From an uncultured Oscillospiraceae bacterium (GTDB taxonomy: Bacteria; Bacillota; Clostridia; Oscillospirales; Ruminococcaceae): a DNA stretch of 16,901 nucleotides. A program made the translations under genes and the position numbers. Numbering within the stretch: position 1 is the stretch's first letter; each line of letters begins with the position of its first letter. Shown piece by piece: positions 1 through 6,555 of this stretch. The DNA is taken from NCBI GenBank assembly GCA_934457235.1, contig CAKSHT010000033.1, positions 1-16,901 on the forward strand, read 5' to 3'. A model generated the notes under the pieces. It saw only the letters and a program-made list of their open reading frames with translations, did not search any database and was not told the origin of the DNA.

Positions 1-418
1 TCTGGCAGCCTGTGATACCGAACTTGAACTTATGCGGCAGCTCCCGGGCAAAGTATCTGTCGTCCAGCTCCTTGGCAAGCGCATATGTATCTATGCAGCC
101 GCTGGGGCATATCGCCTCGCCCTGACAGGCAGTGATGGTACGTACTCTCGGTCCGCATACTCCCGGCTCAACATCTCCCAGAGCCAAAGCGGATTTCACC
201 TCGTCGATGTTGTCCAGCTTTATGAATGGAATTTCAACGCTCTGTCTGGAGGTCAGGTGAACATATCCCTCGCCGAACTTATCGGATACCTCCGCGATCG
301 TTGCAAGCTGCTTGGCGGTGAGATTTCCACCGACTACCCTGAGTCGCAGTGAAAAGTTGTTCTTCTGCTTCTGGCGCATGAATCCGCCCTTTTTTAGTGT
401 TGAATAATCAACTGCCAT
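1..418 (-). CDS. Small siroheme/4Fe-4S sulfite reductase (nitrite/sulfite reductase family), partial
   Basis: The first 139 residues are visible; the C-terminus lies beyond the left edge. The family reduces sulfite to sulfide in the cytoplasm using siroheme coupled to a [4Fe-4S] cluster. The N-terminal ferredoxin-like half domain (about residues 17-85, with LTSRQSVEIP near 55-64) leads into a C-x5-C cluster motif (TACQGEAICPSG, Cys98 and Cys104). The third cluster cysteine (ITGCQ, Cys138) is at the truncation; the fourth would be just outside. The layout fits the low-molecular-weight assimilatory-type enzymes of anaerobes better than the large CysI type. The ATG is at 416-418 with AAGGAG about 6 nt upstream. 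It starts 11 nt after metY, so the two are surely co-transcribed. The siroheme operon at 8134-14396 could supply its cofactor. A nitrite reductase or another sulfite reductase subgroup cannot be excluded from half the protein. Confidence 0.85.
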   Translation of the reverse strand, partial: MAVDYSTLKKGGFMRQKQKNNFSLRLRVVGGNLTAKQLATIAEVSDKFGEGYVHLTSRQSVEIPFIKLDNIDEVKSALALGDVEPGVCGPRVRTITACQGEAICPSGCIDTYALAKELDDRYFARELPHKFKFGITGCQ

Positions 419-429
419 ATTCGTTCTCC

Positions 430-1659
430 TTATCCCAGACATTCCACAGCCTGCTTGAAATCGGCTATGAGATCTTCTTTATCTTCTATACCAACGCTTA
501 TTCTTATAGTATCCTCAAACACCCCGGCATGGCGTTTCTGCTCCTCGCTGCCGTGGGCGTATATCGTGCTGGACGGGTGGATAACCAGCGTCCGGACGTC
601 GCCGATGTTGGTGGCGTTAGTCGCGAGCTTCAGCGCGTTTATCAGCCTGAATGCGCGTTCCTTGCTGCCTGCACGTATCGTGAGTATCGCGCCGCCCTTT
701 CCGCCGAGCTGCTCCTTACACAGCTCATAATACGGATTGTCGTCAAGCGCCGGGTAATTCGGTTCAATGCCGCCGCAGTCCCGGAAGAACTCCGCGAGTG
801 CAAGAGAATTCTCACAACAGCGCTCCATACGCAGTCCCAGGGTTTCCATACCGACGGAATTCATGAACGCGTTCATCGGAGCAAGACATGCGCCGAAATT
901 ACGCCAGATACCGCTGCGGAGCTTCGCGAGATACGACAGGGCGCCGAGCTTTTTGTACTCCGCCAGTCCCTTGTATCTGCCGAAATCCCACTTGAACTTG
1001 CCGCTGTCGATTATCACGCCGCTGATGGAATTTCCACCGCCGTTTATGTACTTGGACGTGGAGTGCACTACGATATCCGCACCGAATTCAAACGGTCTTA
1101 TAAGATACGGAGTAGCTGTCGTGCTGTCCAGTATCAGCGGGATACCATGCTCATGACAGAGCGCGGATACCGCCTTGATATCCACGATCTCAAGCCCCGG
1201 ATTTCCGATAAGCTCTGCAAAAACCGCCTTTGTGCGGTCGGTGATGTTCGCGGAGATCTCTTCGACTGTTACATGCTCGACAAAGCGGGTCGTAATACCG
1301 AATGCCTTAAGGTCGCCAAAAAGGTCTATCGTCCCTCCGAACAGCCCTGCACCCGCTATCACCTCGTCGCCGGATTCCAGAATGTTAAGCAGCGACATCG
1401 TGACCGCCGCCATTCCTGAGGAACAGGCTACCGCACCTATTCCCTTTTCAAGGGCGTTCATCCGTGTTTCAAATGAAGCCACCGTCGGATTGCTTATTCT
1501 GGTGTAAGCGAAGCCAGGTGCACGGTTATTAAAAACCGCCTCAAGCTTTTCCGCCGACTCCTGCGCAAACGCGCTCACCTGATAAATAGGAGCCATCGTC
1601 GCACCAGTCGCTCTGTCAGTTCCGAAGCCGCCATGCAACAGCCGCGTGTTGAATTCCAT
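430..1659 (-). CDS. metY: O-acetylhomoserine sulfhydrylase (O-acetylhomoserine aminocarboxypropyltransferase)
   Basis: This PLP enzyme of the Cys/Met-metabolism family (409 aa) makes homocysteine from O-acetylhomoserine and sulfide. Visible motifs are YTRISNPT (residues 52-59), the SSGMAA turn (80-85), the PLP-ring aspartate in LILDST (Asp178), and the Schiff-base lysine in HSTSKY (Lys203) followed by the glycine-rich INGGGN. The C-terminal VIHPSSTIYAH block and the SVGIEDKEDLIADF motif are typical of MetY. Length is slightly below the usual 425-430 aa, but the protein is complete. The ATG has GGAGGTG about 7 nt upstream and lies about 30 nt from a consensus -10. It is the first gene of an operon with the sulfite reductase, so sulfide production and fixation are coupled. 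A cystathionine gamma-synthase assignment is less likely because of length and the neighbouring sulfite reductase. Confidence 0.93.
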   Translation of the reverse strand: MEFNTRLLHGGFGTDRATGATMAPIYQVSAFAQESAEKLEAVFNNRAPGFAYTRISNPTVASFETRMNALEKGIGAVACSSGMAAVTMSLLNILESGDEVIAGAGLFGGTIDLFGDLKAFGITTRFVEHVTVEEISANITDRTKAVFAELIGNPGLEIVDIKAVSALCHEHGIPLILDSTTATPYLIRPFEFGADIVVHSTSKYINGGGNSISGVIIDSGKFKWDFGRYKGLAEYKKLGALSYLAKLRSGIWRNFGACLAPMNAFMNSVGMETLGLRMERCCENSLALAEFFRDCGGIEPNYPALDDNPYYELCKEQLGGKGGAILTIRAGSKERAFRLINALKLATNATNIGDVRTLVIHPSSTIYAHGSEEQKRHAGVFEDTIRISVGIEDKEDLIADFKQAVECLG

Positions 1660-1688
1660 CTGAACACCTCCGTGTTTTTATGTTTTTC

Positions 1689-1717
1689 ATTATACACTAC
1701 AATGCATATAAAGTCAA
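1689..1717 (-). promoter_or_regulatory. Sigma-A-type promoter of metY operon
   Basis: Read on the minus strand: TTGACT (1712-1717), 17-nt spacer, TATAAT (1689-1694). The expected start is about 25 nt upstream of the metY ATG. Confidence 0.85.
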
Positions 1718-1726
1718 TAGGTTTTA
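1713..1726 (-). promoter_or_regulatory. Candidate regulator half-site over the metY -35
   Basis: The minus strand reads TAAAACCTATTGAC; its complement, GTCAATAGGTTTTA, nearly matches the GATAGGTTTTA element found at the trxB and trx promoters. Here the element overlaps the -35 box, and only one good half is visible. A role as an operator is inferred from recurrence only. Confidence 0.4.
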
Positions 1727-1857
1727 CGGAATTTCGTTATCTGAAAAATTTATAGCTTGTTATAAATTTTTTATATCATTTCAACAAAAAAATCTTCCAG
1801 GCATTATAGCAAAAGGTTTTCACGATACTTCCGGACACTGCGGGAATAATAACCCTA

Positions 1858-1886
1858 TTGACAAAAGTGGCGAAATAATGTAAACT
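1858..1886 (+). promoter_or_regulatory. Promoter of trxB
   Basis: TTGACA (1858-1863), 17-nt spacer, TAAACT (1881-1886). It lies back to back with the metY promoter about 140 nt away. The AT-rich stretch between the two (about 1735-1800, including TTTATA..TATAAA) holds nothing else recognisable. Confidence 0.75.
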
Positions 1887-1888
1887 AT

Positions 1889-1903
1889 ACCTATCCGATA
1901 GGT
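1889..1903 (+). promoter_or_regulatory. Perfect inverted repeat at the trxB transcription start (candidate operator)
   Basis: ACCTATC-C-GATAGGT is a perfect 15-nt inverted repeat starting 2 nt after the -10 box, followed by TTTTATAAG. Its position over the predicted start would suit a repressor. The right half (GATAGGTTTTA) recurs at the thioredoxin promoter and, in degenerate form, at other promoters here. Assignment to an Rrf2/CymR-like sulfur regulator is a guess. Confidence 0.5.
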
Positions 1904-1924
1904 TTTATAAGCAAGGAGGCAAAT

Positions 1925-2821
1925 ATGTACGATATATTAATAATAGGTAGCGGACCCGCCGGGTTATCCGCTGCGATATACGGAAAACGCGCTCTGATGG
2001 AGCTTGCGGTCATAGAAAAGGACTACATGGGCACCGGGCAGATCGCAGTAACTGAGCAGGTTGACAACTATCCCGGACTTCCGGGGATAAGCGGTTACGA
2101 CCTTGGCGAGAAATTCCGCAGCCACGCAGAGCAGCTCGGCACGGAATTCATCGAGGGCGAAGTCACCGGGCTGGAAAAATCCGGTGATAACTGGGTCGTT
2201 CAGTTCGCCGACGGGAAGGCTGAAAGAGCCAGATCGATAATCTACGCCGCTGGAGCCTCTCACCGTAAACCGGGAGTTCCCGGTGACGACAAGCAGCGCA
2301 TATCCTACTGCGCGGTATGCGACGGGTTCTTTTATAAGGAAAAGACCGTTGCCGTTATCGGCGGCGGAGATACCGCACTCGGCGACGCGCTGTATCTTTC
2401 GAAGCTCGCAAAGACAGTGTACCTTGTACACCGCCGGGAGGAATTCCGCGCGAACAAGAGCCTTCAGAAGCGCGTTTCGGAAGCCGGGAACGTCTTTCCG
2501 GTGCTCGGTGCGGCACTGAATGAGATAACCGGCGACGGCTCCGCGGACGGAATAAACTACATCCAGAACGGCGAACAGAAGCACCTTGACGTCGACGGAA
2601 TTTTCGTTGCGATAGGCAGCGTTCCGAACACGGCTCCGCTGGAGGGTATCTGTGAACTTGAAAGCGGATATGTCCGCGCCGGGGAGGACTGCGTGACCTC
2701 CGTTCCCGGAATTTTCGCCGCCGGGGATATCCGCACAACTCCGCTGCGGCAGGTGATCACAGCGGCTGCGGACGGAGCAAATGCCGTTACCTCCGCGGAG
2801 AAGTATCTGAACGCCGAATAA
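1925..2821 (+). CDS. trxB: Thioredoxin reductase (FAD/NADPH disulfide reductase)
   Basis: A cytoplasmic flavoenzyme of 298 aa that transfers electrons from NADPH through FAD and a redox-active disulfide to thioredoxin. Motifs in order: FAD-binding GSGPAG (residues 8-13), active-site CAVC followed by DG (Cys129-Cys132; CATC is the usual form), second nucleotide-binding GGGDTA (146-151), the NADPH 2'-phosphate-binding HRR with a following Arg (169-175), and the C-terminal GIFAAGDIR (262-270). Length is a little short of the usual 305-320 aa. AAGGAGG sits about 7 nt before the ATG. It converges with a thioredoxin-like gene at 2923-3237, its likely partner, and both carry the same palindromic promoter element. 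Since HRR and Arg are present, NADPH rather than ferredoxin is the probable donor. Confidence 0.93.
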   Translation: MYDILIIGSGPAGLSAAIYGKRALMELAVIEKDYMGTGQIAVTEQVDNYPGLPGISGYDLGEKFRSHAEQLGTEFIEGEVTGLEKSGDNWVVQFADGKAERARSIIYAAGASHRKPGVPGDDKQRISYCAVCDGFFYKEKTVAVIGGGDTALGDALYLSKLAKTVYLVHRREEFRANKSLQKRVSEAGNVFPVLGAALNEITGDGSADGINYIQNGEQKHLDVDGIFVAIGSVPNTAPLEGICELESGYVRAGEDCVTSVPGIFAAGDIRTTPLRQVITAAADGANAVTSAEKYLNAE

Positions 2822-2824
2822 AAA

Positions 2825-2845
2825 TGGGAGGGCGCTTCCCTCCCA
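2825..2845 (-). terminator. Hairpin between convergent trxB and thioredoxin genes
   Basis: An 8-bp stem, TGGGAGGG/CCCTCCCA, with loop CGCTT. On the minus strand it is followed by ATTTTTATTC, a U-tract. On the plus strand no U-tract follows, although it lies only 3 nt after the trxB stop, so it may also stabilise the trxB 3' end. Confidence 0.65.
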
Positions 2846-2883
2846 GCTAACGGACTGACCAGGTGAAAACCGTATCCGCTTTT

Positions 2884-2915
2884 GAATGTAAAAGGGCGGA
2901 TACAGGATCCGCCCT
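2884..2915 (-). terminator. Intrinsic terminator of the thioredoxin gene
   Basis: A 9-bp GC-rich stem (2893-2901 with 2907-2915, loop ACAGG) read on the minus strand, then TTTTACATT. It lies 7 nt past the end of the thioredoxin gene. Confidence 0.8.
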
Positions 2916-2922
2916 ACAGTTA

Positions 2923-3237
2923 TCAGCCAAGCTTCTTGATATTCTCGGCGATTATCATCTTGTGAGTGAAGCCGACCAGCTTTTCACGGATATCTCCGTT
3001 CTTCATAAAGAGCAGCGTCGGCAGCTGAGTTACGTCGTACTGCTGAGCCAGAGCAGGATTTGCGGTTATATCGCACTTAGCGATCACTGCGTTTTCGCCC
3101 TGCTCCTCAGCTACTTCTTTAAGTCCGGCTTCTGTGCGCTTGCAGTGGGTGCAGGTGGGCGAATAAAATTCAACCACCAACGGCTTTTCGGTGGAAAATA
3201 CTTCGTTATAGTTCTGATTTGTGAGTTCAGTAAGCAT
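2923..3237 (-). CDS. Thioredoxin-family protein with CTHC active site
   Basis: A single thioredoxin-fold domain of 104 aa with no signal peptide, so cytoplasmic. The redox motif is PTCTHCK (Cys29-Cys32), not the classical WCGPC: the Trp is replaced and Gly-Pro becomes Thr-His. The cis-proline loop is intact (QLPTLLF, Pro73), as is the FMKNG turn. A His at the fourth position is seen in DsbA-type motifs and tends to raise redox potential, so this may not act as a plain reductant. The ATG has AGGAGG about 7 nt upstream. It converges with trxB, the probable reductase, and lies in a sulfur-assimilation neighbourhood. An extra Cys (Cys55) follows the active site. The thioredoxin-fold assignment is safe; the partner and direction of electron flow are inferred. 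Confidence 0.85.
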   Translation of the reverse strand: MLTELTNQNYNEVFSTEKPLVVEFYSPTCTHCKRTEAGLKEVAEEQGENAVIAKCDITANPALAQQYDVTQLPTLLFMKNGDIREKLVGFTHKMIIAENIKKLG

Positions 3238-3272
3238 TGTGTTATCCTCCTGTAAGATAAATACATATCTTT

Positions 3273-3289
3273 CCTATCTCATTGATAGG
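3273..3289 (-). promoter_or_regulatory. CCTATC-N5-GATAGG inverted repeat at the thioredoxin start (candidate operator)
   Basis: Six-base arms (3273-3278 and 3284-3289) separated by TCATT. On the plus strand TTTTAC follows, giving the same GATAGGTTTTA as at trxB. The arm spacing (5 nt) differs from that at trxB (1 nt), so the true recognition unit may be centred on GATAGGTTTTA. It lies just downstream of the minus-strand -10 box. Confidence 0.5.
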
Positions 3290-3297
3290 TTTTACTG

Positions 3298-3326
3298 ATT
3301 ATACCATGTTTCGGGCTGCTTGTCAA
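3298..3326 (-). promoter_or_regulatory. Promoter of the thioredoxin gene
   Basis: Minus strand: TTGACA (3321-3326), 17-nt spacer, TATAAT (3298-3303). Both hexamers are perfect consensus. The predicted start is about 50 nt upstream of the gene. Confidence 0.88.
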
Positions 3327-3434
3327 GAGATTTTATGGTGATTTTCAAACACTGTGATTATTGCCAAATTATCACGGAATAATCTGTCGATTTGTGTACC
3401 TTACTACAAATTGCCGGAAAATCCAAAAAAACAG

Positions 3435-3463
3435 TTGACAAATCACCGGGTCGGGGTTATAAT
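3435..3463 (+). promoter_or_regulatory. Promoter of the importer-ASST operon
   Basis: TTGACA (3435-3440), 17-nt spacer, TATAAT (3458-3463), both perfect. The start is expected near 3470, leaving a 160-nt 5' leader before the first structural gene. Confidence 0.88.
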
Positions 3464-3485
3464 AGACAAAAAGCAAATACATAGT

Positions 3486-3509
3486 AAGTTGATAGTTTTA
3501 CTATTACTT
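3486..3509 (+). promoter_or_regulatory. Inverted repeat in the 5' leader (operator or RNA hairpin)
   Basis: AAGT..ATAG (3486-3495), loop TTTTA, CTAT.ACTT (3501-3509): eight pairs with small bulges. It contains TTGATAGTTTTAC, close to the TTGATAGGTTTTAC of the thioredoxin promoter, so it may be a DNA operator rather than an RNA element. Confidence 0.4.
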
Positions 3510-3531
3510 ATAGAGATTGAGGTTAAAGGTT

Positions 3532-3594
3532 ATGGGTACGATTTTTACTATCCTGCTCCGCAGGAATTTCCGGTTCGGCCGATGTCCGGTGTGA
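3532..3594 (+). CDS. Possible 20-residue Cys/Arg leader peptide of the importer operon
   Basis: A 20-codon ORF starting ATG at 3532 and ending TGA at 3592-3594, reading MGTIFTILLRRNFRFGRCPV. GAGG lies 9 nt and AAAGG 2-3 nt upstream, a credible ribosome binding site within a 5' UTR driven by a consensus promoter. The only cysteine codon is third from last (3583-3585). Two nucleotides after the stop, CTCCT (3596-3600) can pair with the AGGAG (3618-3622) of the next gene. A ribosome stalled at the Cys codon would cover CTCCT and free that site, which would couple importer synthesis to cysteine supply. This is inference from layout: the ORF is short and no homologue is recognised. Confidence 0.4.
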   Translation: MGTIFTILLRRNFRFGRCPV

Positions 3595-3595
3595 T

Positions 3596-3622
3596 CTCCT
3601 CACAGTAAATAACGATCAGGAG
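3596..3622 (+). promoter_or_regulatory. Possible Shine-Dalgarno-sequestering pair
   Basis: CTCCT (3596-3600) is complementary to AGGAG (3618-3622), the ribosome binding site of the ATPase gene, with a 17-nt loop. It is only five pairs, so weak alone, but it sits directly after the leader ORF stop. Confidence 0.3.
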
Positions 3623-3630
3623 TGACAGAG

Positions 3631-4695
3631 ATGTACATTGAACTAAAAAATATCAACAAAAGCTTCGGCGACTTCAAAGCCTCCGATGATGTAAGCTTCG
3701 GACTTGAAAAGGGCAAGCTGGTCGGACTTCTCGGTCCCAGCGGCAGCGGAAAGACTACGATCCTCAGAATGCTCGCCGGACTCGAAAAGCAGGACACCGG
3801 CGACATATACATAAACGGACGCAACGTCAATGCGGTTCCCTCAAGCGAACGCGGCATCGGATTCGTGTTCCAGAATTACGCGCTGTTCCCGTTCATGACG
3901 GTAAATGCAAACATCGCTTACGGACTGAAGGTCCAGAAAAAGGACAAGAAGTTCATAAACGACCGTGTGAACGAGCTTCTGGAGCTTGTGGGACTTCCAG
4001 ATGTCGGAAAGCGCTATCCCGACCAGCTCAGCGGTGGTCAGCGCCAGCGAATAGCCCTCGCAAGGGCGCTCGCCCCACAGCCGGAGCTGCTGCTTCTTGA
4101 CGAGCCTTTCGCGGCTATCGACGCCAAGGTACGCAAGGAGCTTCGCACATGGCTCCGCGAAACCATCGACAAGATCGGTATAACAAGCATCTTCGTCACC
4201 CACGACCAGGAAGAAGCAATAGAGGTCGCGGACGAGATCGTAATTACAAACCGTGGCAGAGTGGAACAGGTCGGTACTCCCTCGGAAATATATCTCGAAC
4301 CTAAAACTGCGTTCGTCGCACAGTTCATCGGGCAGTCAGTTATGATAGAGGACTTCGGCAGACTGAAAGGCTTTCCCACCGGAGAAAACAAAAGCGCCCT
4401 CGTCCGCCCGGAATTTATCGAGATACACAAATTTGAGGACAACGGACACCACGATTTTGAAAGCGCAATGGAGGACGCTGTGGTACGCAGCGTATCATTC
4501 CGCGGAAACGCATTCGAAGTTGTCGCGGATATCGGAGACATACAGGTCATCGGAAAATATCCGCTTAACCTCCCCAGACTTCACAAGGGTGACAACGTTA
4601 AAATTTTCATTAAGAAGCTTTACACTGTTGAGAACAACAGCACCGAAATAATCGTAAACAAGGCGCTGGACGTTTCCGACATCTACTACATTTAA
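3631..4695 (+). CDS. ABC importer ATPase with C-terminal regulatory domain (sulfonate/sulfate-type)
   Basis: The 354-aa ATP-hydrolysing subunit of the importer completed by the next two genes. Motifs: Walker A GPSGSGKT (35-42), Q-loop Gln81, signature LSGGQRQR (133-140), Walker B LLLLDEP (153-159), D-loop AAIDAK and switch His191. About 115 residues beyond the ATPase core (from about 240) look like the TOBE-type extension of CysA/PotA-class ATPases, whereas SsuB/TauB proteins usually stop near 250-270 aa. The ATG at 3631 is preferred, with AGGAG 8 nt upstream. A GTG at 3622 overlaps that ribosome binding site and is unlikely. It is the first structural gene of a four-gene operon. Substrate cannot be read from the ATPase; the neighbours point to organosulfur compounds. 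Confidence 0.88.
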   Translation: MYIELKNINKSFGDFKASDDVSFGLEKGKLVGLLGPSGSGKTTILRMLAGLEKQDTGDIYINGRNVNAVPSSERGIGFVFQNYALFPFMTVNANIAYGLKVQKKDKKFINDRVNELLELVGLPDVGKRYPDQLSGGQRQRIALARALAPQPELLLLDEPFAAIDAKVRKELRTWLRETIDKIGITSIFVTHDQEEAIEVADEIVITNRGRVEQVGTPSEIYLEPKTAFVAQFIGQSVMIEDFGRLKGFPTGENKSALVRPEFIEIHKFEDNGHHDFESAMEDAVVRSVSFRGNAFEVVADIGDIQVIGKYPLNLPRLHKGDNVKIFIKKLYTVENNSTEIIVNKALDVSDIYYI

Positions 4696-4707
4696 GGAGG
4701 GCGCGTC

Positions 4708-5484
4708 ATGGAAAAGAACAAGAAATTCTCAGCCGCTCTCCAGAAGATACTCCGCAGCGGCGTGGTATCCTGGGCGGTAATAATCGCGATATGGGGACTT
4801 GGCTCCCTGGCATATGACGAGTACTTCCTGCCAAGCCCGCTTGAGACCATCGACAGCATGGTGCTGCTCGCACAGAATGGCACTCTCTGGGCGGATATCG
4901 CCGCCAGCCTGGGCCGTGTCGTAAAAGGCTGGGCAATGGCGATAGCATTCGCAGTCCCGCTGGGACTTCTGGTCGGTAACTTCCGTCCGGTGCGCTGGCT
5001 GGTTGAGCCTATACTCAGCTTCTTCCGGTTCGTTCCGGCAATCGCGCTGACCACGCTGTTCCTGATGTGGTTCGGTGTCGGCGAAGAATCCAAGGTAGCG
5101 CTGATATTCTACGCGGCGTTCTTCCCGGTTTTCGTCAACACCATCGCAGGCGTTGCCACAACCGACCCATACCTGGTGGAAGCAGCCTCCTGCATGGGCG
5201 CAAAGAAAGCACGCACGTTTTTCACTGTAGTCGTTCCCTCCGCGGTATCCAACGTTTACACCGGCGTAAGGCTGGGACTCAGTTCCGCTTTCATCTGCGT
5301 CATCGCAGCGGAAATGCTGGTCGGCAGCGACGGTCTGGGATACCTCATCAACAGTTCAAAGCTCTACTATAAGACAAGCTGGGCGTTTGCAGGCATCGTC
5401 ACTCTGGCGATAATCGGCTTCGTTGCCGACAGACTGCTCCTGCTCATCGGCAAGAAATTCCTCAGGCATTTCGGCGTTAAATAA
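4708..5484 (+). CDS. ABC importer permease, SsuC/TauC type
   Basis: A 258-aa inner-membrane subunit of the nitrate/sulfonate/taurine importer class. Hydrophobic segments occur near residues 19-36, 74-90, 108-123, 129-149, 190-210 and 222-245, fitting about six helices. The cytoplasmic EAA loop that docks on the ATPase is clear (EAASCMGAKKARTF, 158-171). The FRFVPAIALTTLFLMWFG stretch (106-123) is typical of SsuC-like permeases. AAGGAGG overlaps the stop of the ATPase gene, and 12 nt separate the two genes, so translation is probably coupled. It lacks the length and segments expected of sulfate permeases CysT/CysW, which come as a pair, supporting a homodimeric sulfonate-type transporter. Confidence 0.9.
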   Translation: MEKNKKFSAALQKILRSGVVSWAVIIAIWGLGSLAYDEYFLPSPLETIDSMVLLAQNGTLWADIAASLGRVVKGWAMAIAFAVPLGLLVGNFRPVRWLVEPILSFFRFVPAIALTTLFLMWFGVGEESKVALIFYAAFFPVFVNTIAGVATTDPYLVEAASCMGAKKARTFFTVVVPSAVSNVYTGVRLGLSSAFICVIAAEMLVGSDGLGYLINSSKLYYKTSWAFAGIVTLAIIGFVADRLLLLIGKKFLRHFGVK

Positions 5485-5496
5485 AGGAGAATTATC

Positions 5497-6540
5497 ATGA
5501 AGATACATAACATATTCAAGACCGCAGCGGCACTTGCAGTTTCCACTTCCCTGCTGACCGCATGCGCTGGGAATAACGGCGGCTCCCAGACCGCTTCTGA
5601 CGGCACTGAGCTGCGTACTATCCGCGTTGCTAACATGACCGGTGAGCCGGATCAGTACGCAGGATATATCGGCACACAGCAGGGGATTTTCGAAAAGTAC
5701 GGCATAACGCTCCAGGCGACCGAGTTCGTTGCAGGCATAAACACTGTTGACTCCGTGGTAACAGGCACGGCGGATATCGGACTTCTTGCGGACTTTGCAG
5801 CAGCCAACCGCTTTGGAAATACCCTGGAAGCCACTAACCTGGTCATTGCTTCCGACCTTTCCTCCAGTGTATCTACGGACGGCGGAATTTACGTCGCTCC
5901 CAAATATGCGGACGATATCACTTCCCTGGACGGCAGCGAGGGCTGGATAACAAATATCGGCACAGTCAGCGAATACTACAACTGGCAGGCGCAGACCTAC
6001 CTCGGACTTGACCCCGACAAGCAGAACACCGTAAACGCGGCAGACGCTTCCACTATACTCGGCGTTATCCACAACGTAAACGCTTCCGCGATAGTTACCA
6101 GCGGCGCAATGGTGGAGAAAGTTGAAAACGAAGGCTGGATAAAGGTCGCAGATTCCAAGGACGTTGACATAAGAATATCAGCATACCTCATCACCACCAA
6201 GAATTTCGCAGAGAACAATACCGACCTGCTGGCAGATTACCTCAAGGCGCTGAACGAGAGCGCACAATACATCAACGACAATCTTGACGAGTCGGCAAAG
6301 GCGATATCCGCAAAATTCGGCATTGACGAGGATATCTTTAAGTCTAACTGGAAGCGCTATACAATTAAATTCGGACTTTCCGAAAGTGCGGCGGCGCACC
6401 TCGACGAAGTGAATGCATGGGCATTCGAGCACGGTAAGTTCCCGACCAAATACAACATCAGACAGTTCTATTACACCGCAGCAGCAGAAAAGGCATTCCC
6501 AGAGAACACAGACGTCGATCTTTCCGGCGTTCAGCAGTAA
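5497..6540 (+). CDS. Substrate-binding lipoprotein of the sulfonate/aromatic-sulfate-type ABC importer
   Basis: A 347-aa SsuA/NMT1-like solute-binding protein. It has a short charged N-terminus, a hydrophobic segment and the lipobox LTAC with the lipidated Cys at residue 23, followed by a small polar linker (AGNNGGSQTAS). It should be anchored outside the membrane and deliver ligand to the permease. The first lobe includes the GYIGTQQGIFEKYGI-type motif seen in this family, where the protein senses small anionic organics such as sulfonates, taurine or pyrimidine precursors. The start has AAGGAG directly after the permease stop (12-nt gap). The ASST gene follows after 15 nt. The ligand cannot be read from sequence; aryl sulfates or sulfonates are favoured by context. 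Confidence 0.88.
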   Translation: MKIHNIFKTAAALAVSTSLLTACAGNNGGSQTASDGTELRTIRVANMTGEPDQYAGYIGTQQGIFEKYGITLQATEFVAGINTVDSVVTGTADIGLLADFAAANRFGNTLEATNLVIASDLSSSVSTDGGIYVAPKYADDITSLDGSEGWITNIGTVSEYYNWQAQTYLGLDPDKQNTVNAADASTILGVIHNVNASAIVTSGAMVEKVENEGWIKVADSKDVDIRISAYLITTKNFAENNTDLLADYLKALNESAQYINDNLDESAKAISAKFGIDEDIFKSNWKRYTIKFGLSESAAAHLDEVNAWAFEHGKFPTKYNIRQFYYTAAAEKAFPENTDVDLSGVQQ

Positions 6541-6555
6541 GAAAGGAGATCAATC

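Larger units (their letters stand above)
3238..3630. other. Intergenic control region between thioredoxin and the importer operon
   Basis: This 393-nt stretch has no full gene. It holds two divergent consensus promoters (minus 3298-3326 and plus 3435-3463), the CCTATC/GATAGG element at 3273-3289, an AT-rich spacer, and a leader of about 160 nt. The leader contains a hairpin-forming repeat (3486-3509), a possible 20-codon leader ORF (3532-3594) and a CTCCT sequence able to pair with the Shine-Dalgarno of the ATPase gene. No SAM-I (S-box) or T-box consensus blocks were recognised. Confidence 0.7.

Noticed and set aside
397..1419. Long plus-strand open frame (340 codons) across metY
   Set aside because: It is antisense to the well-supported metY, has no ribosome binding site and no recognisable motifs; it is a coding shadow.
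1735..1850. Possible gene or RNA in the AT-rich region upstream of trxB
   Set aside because: A 67-codon open frame (1680-1883) crosses both promoters and lacks any ribosome binding site; no RNA structure was recognised.
1964..2584. Minus-strand open frame (206 codons) in trxB
   Set aside because: It is antisense to trxB, with no ribosome binding site or promoter.
3622..3624. GTG as start of the ABC ATPase
   Set aside because: It overlaps the AGGAG ribosome binding site used by the ATG at 3631 and would have no site of its own.
3464..3630. Known riboswitch (SAM-I or T-box) in the importer leader
   Set aside because: I looked for the conserved S-box and T-box core sequences and did not find them.
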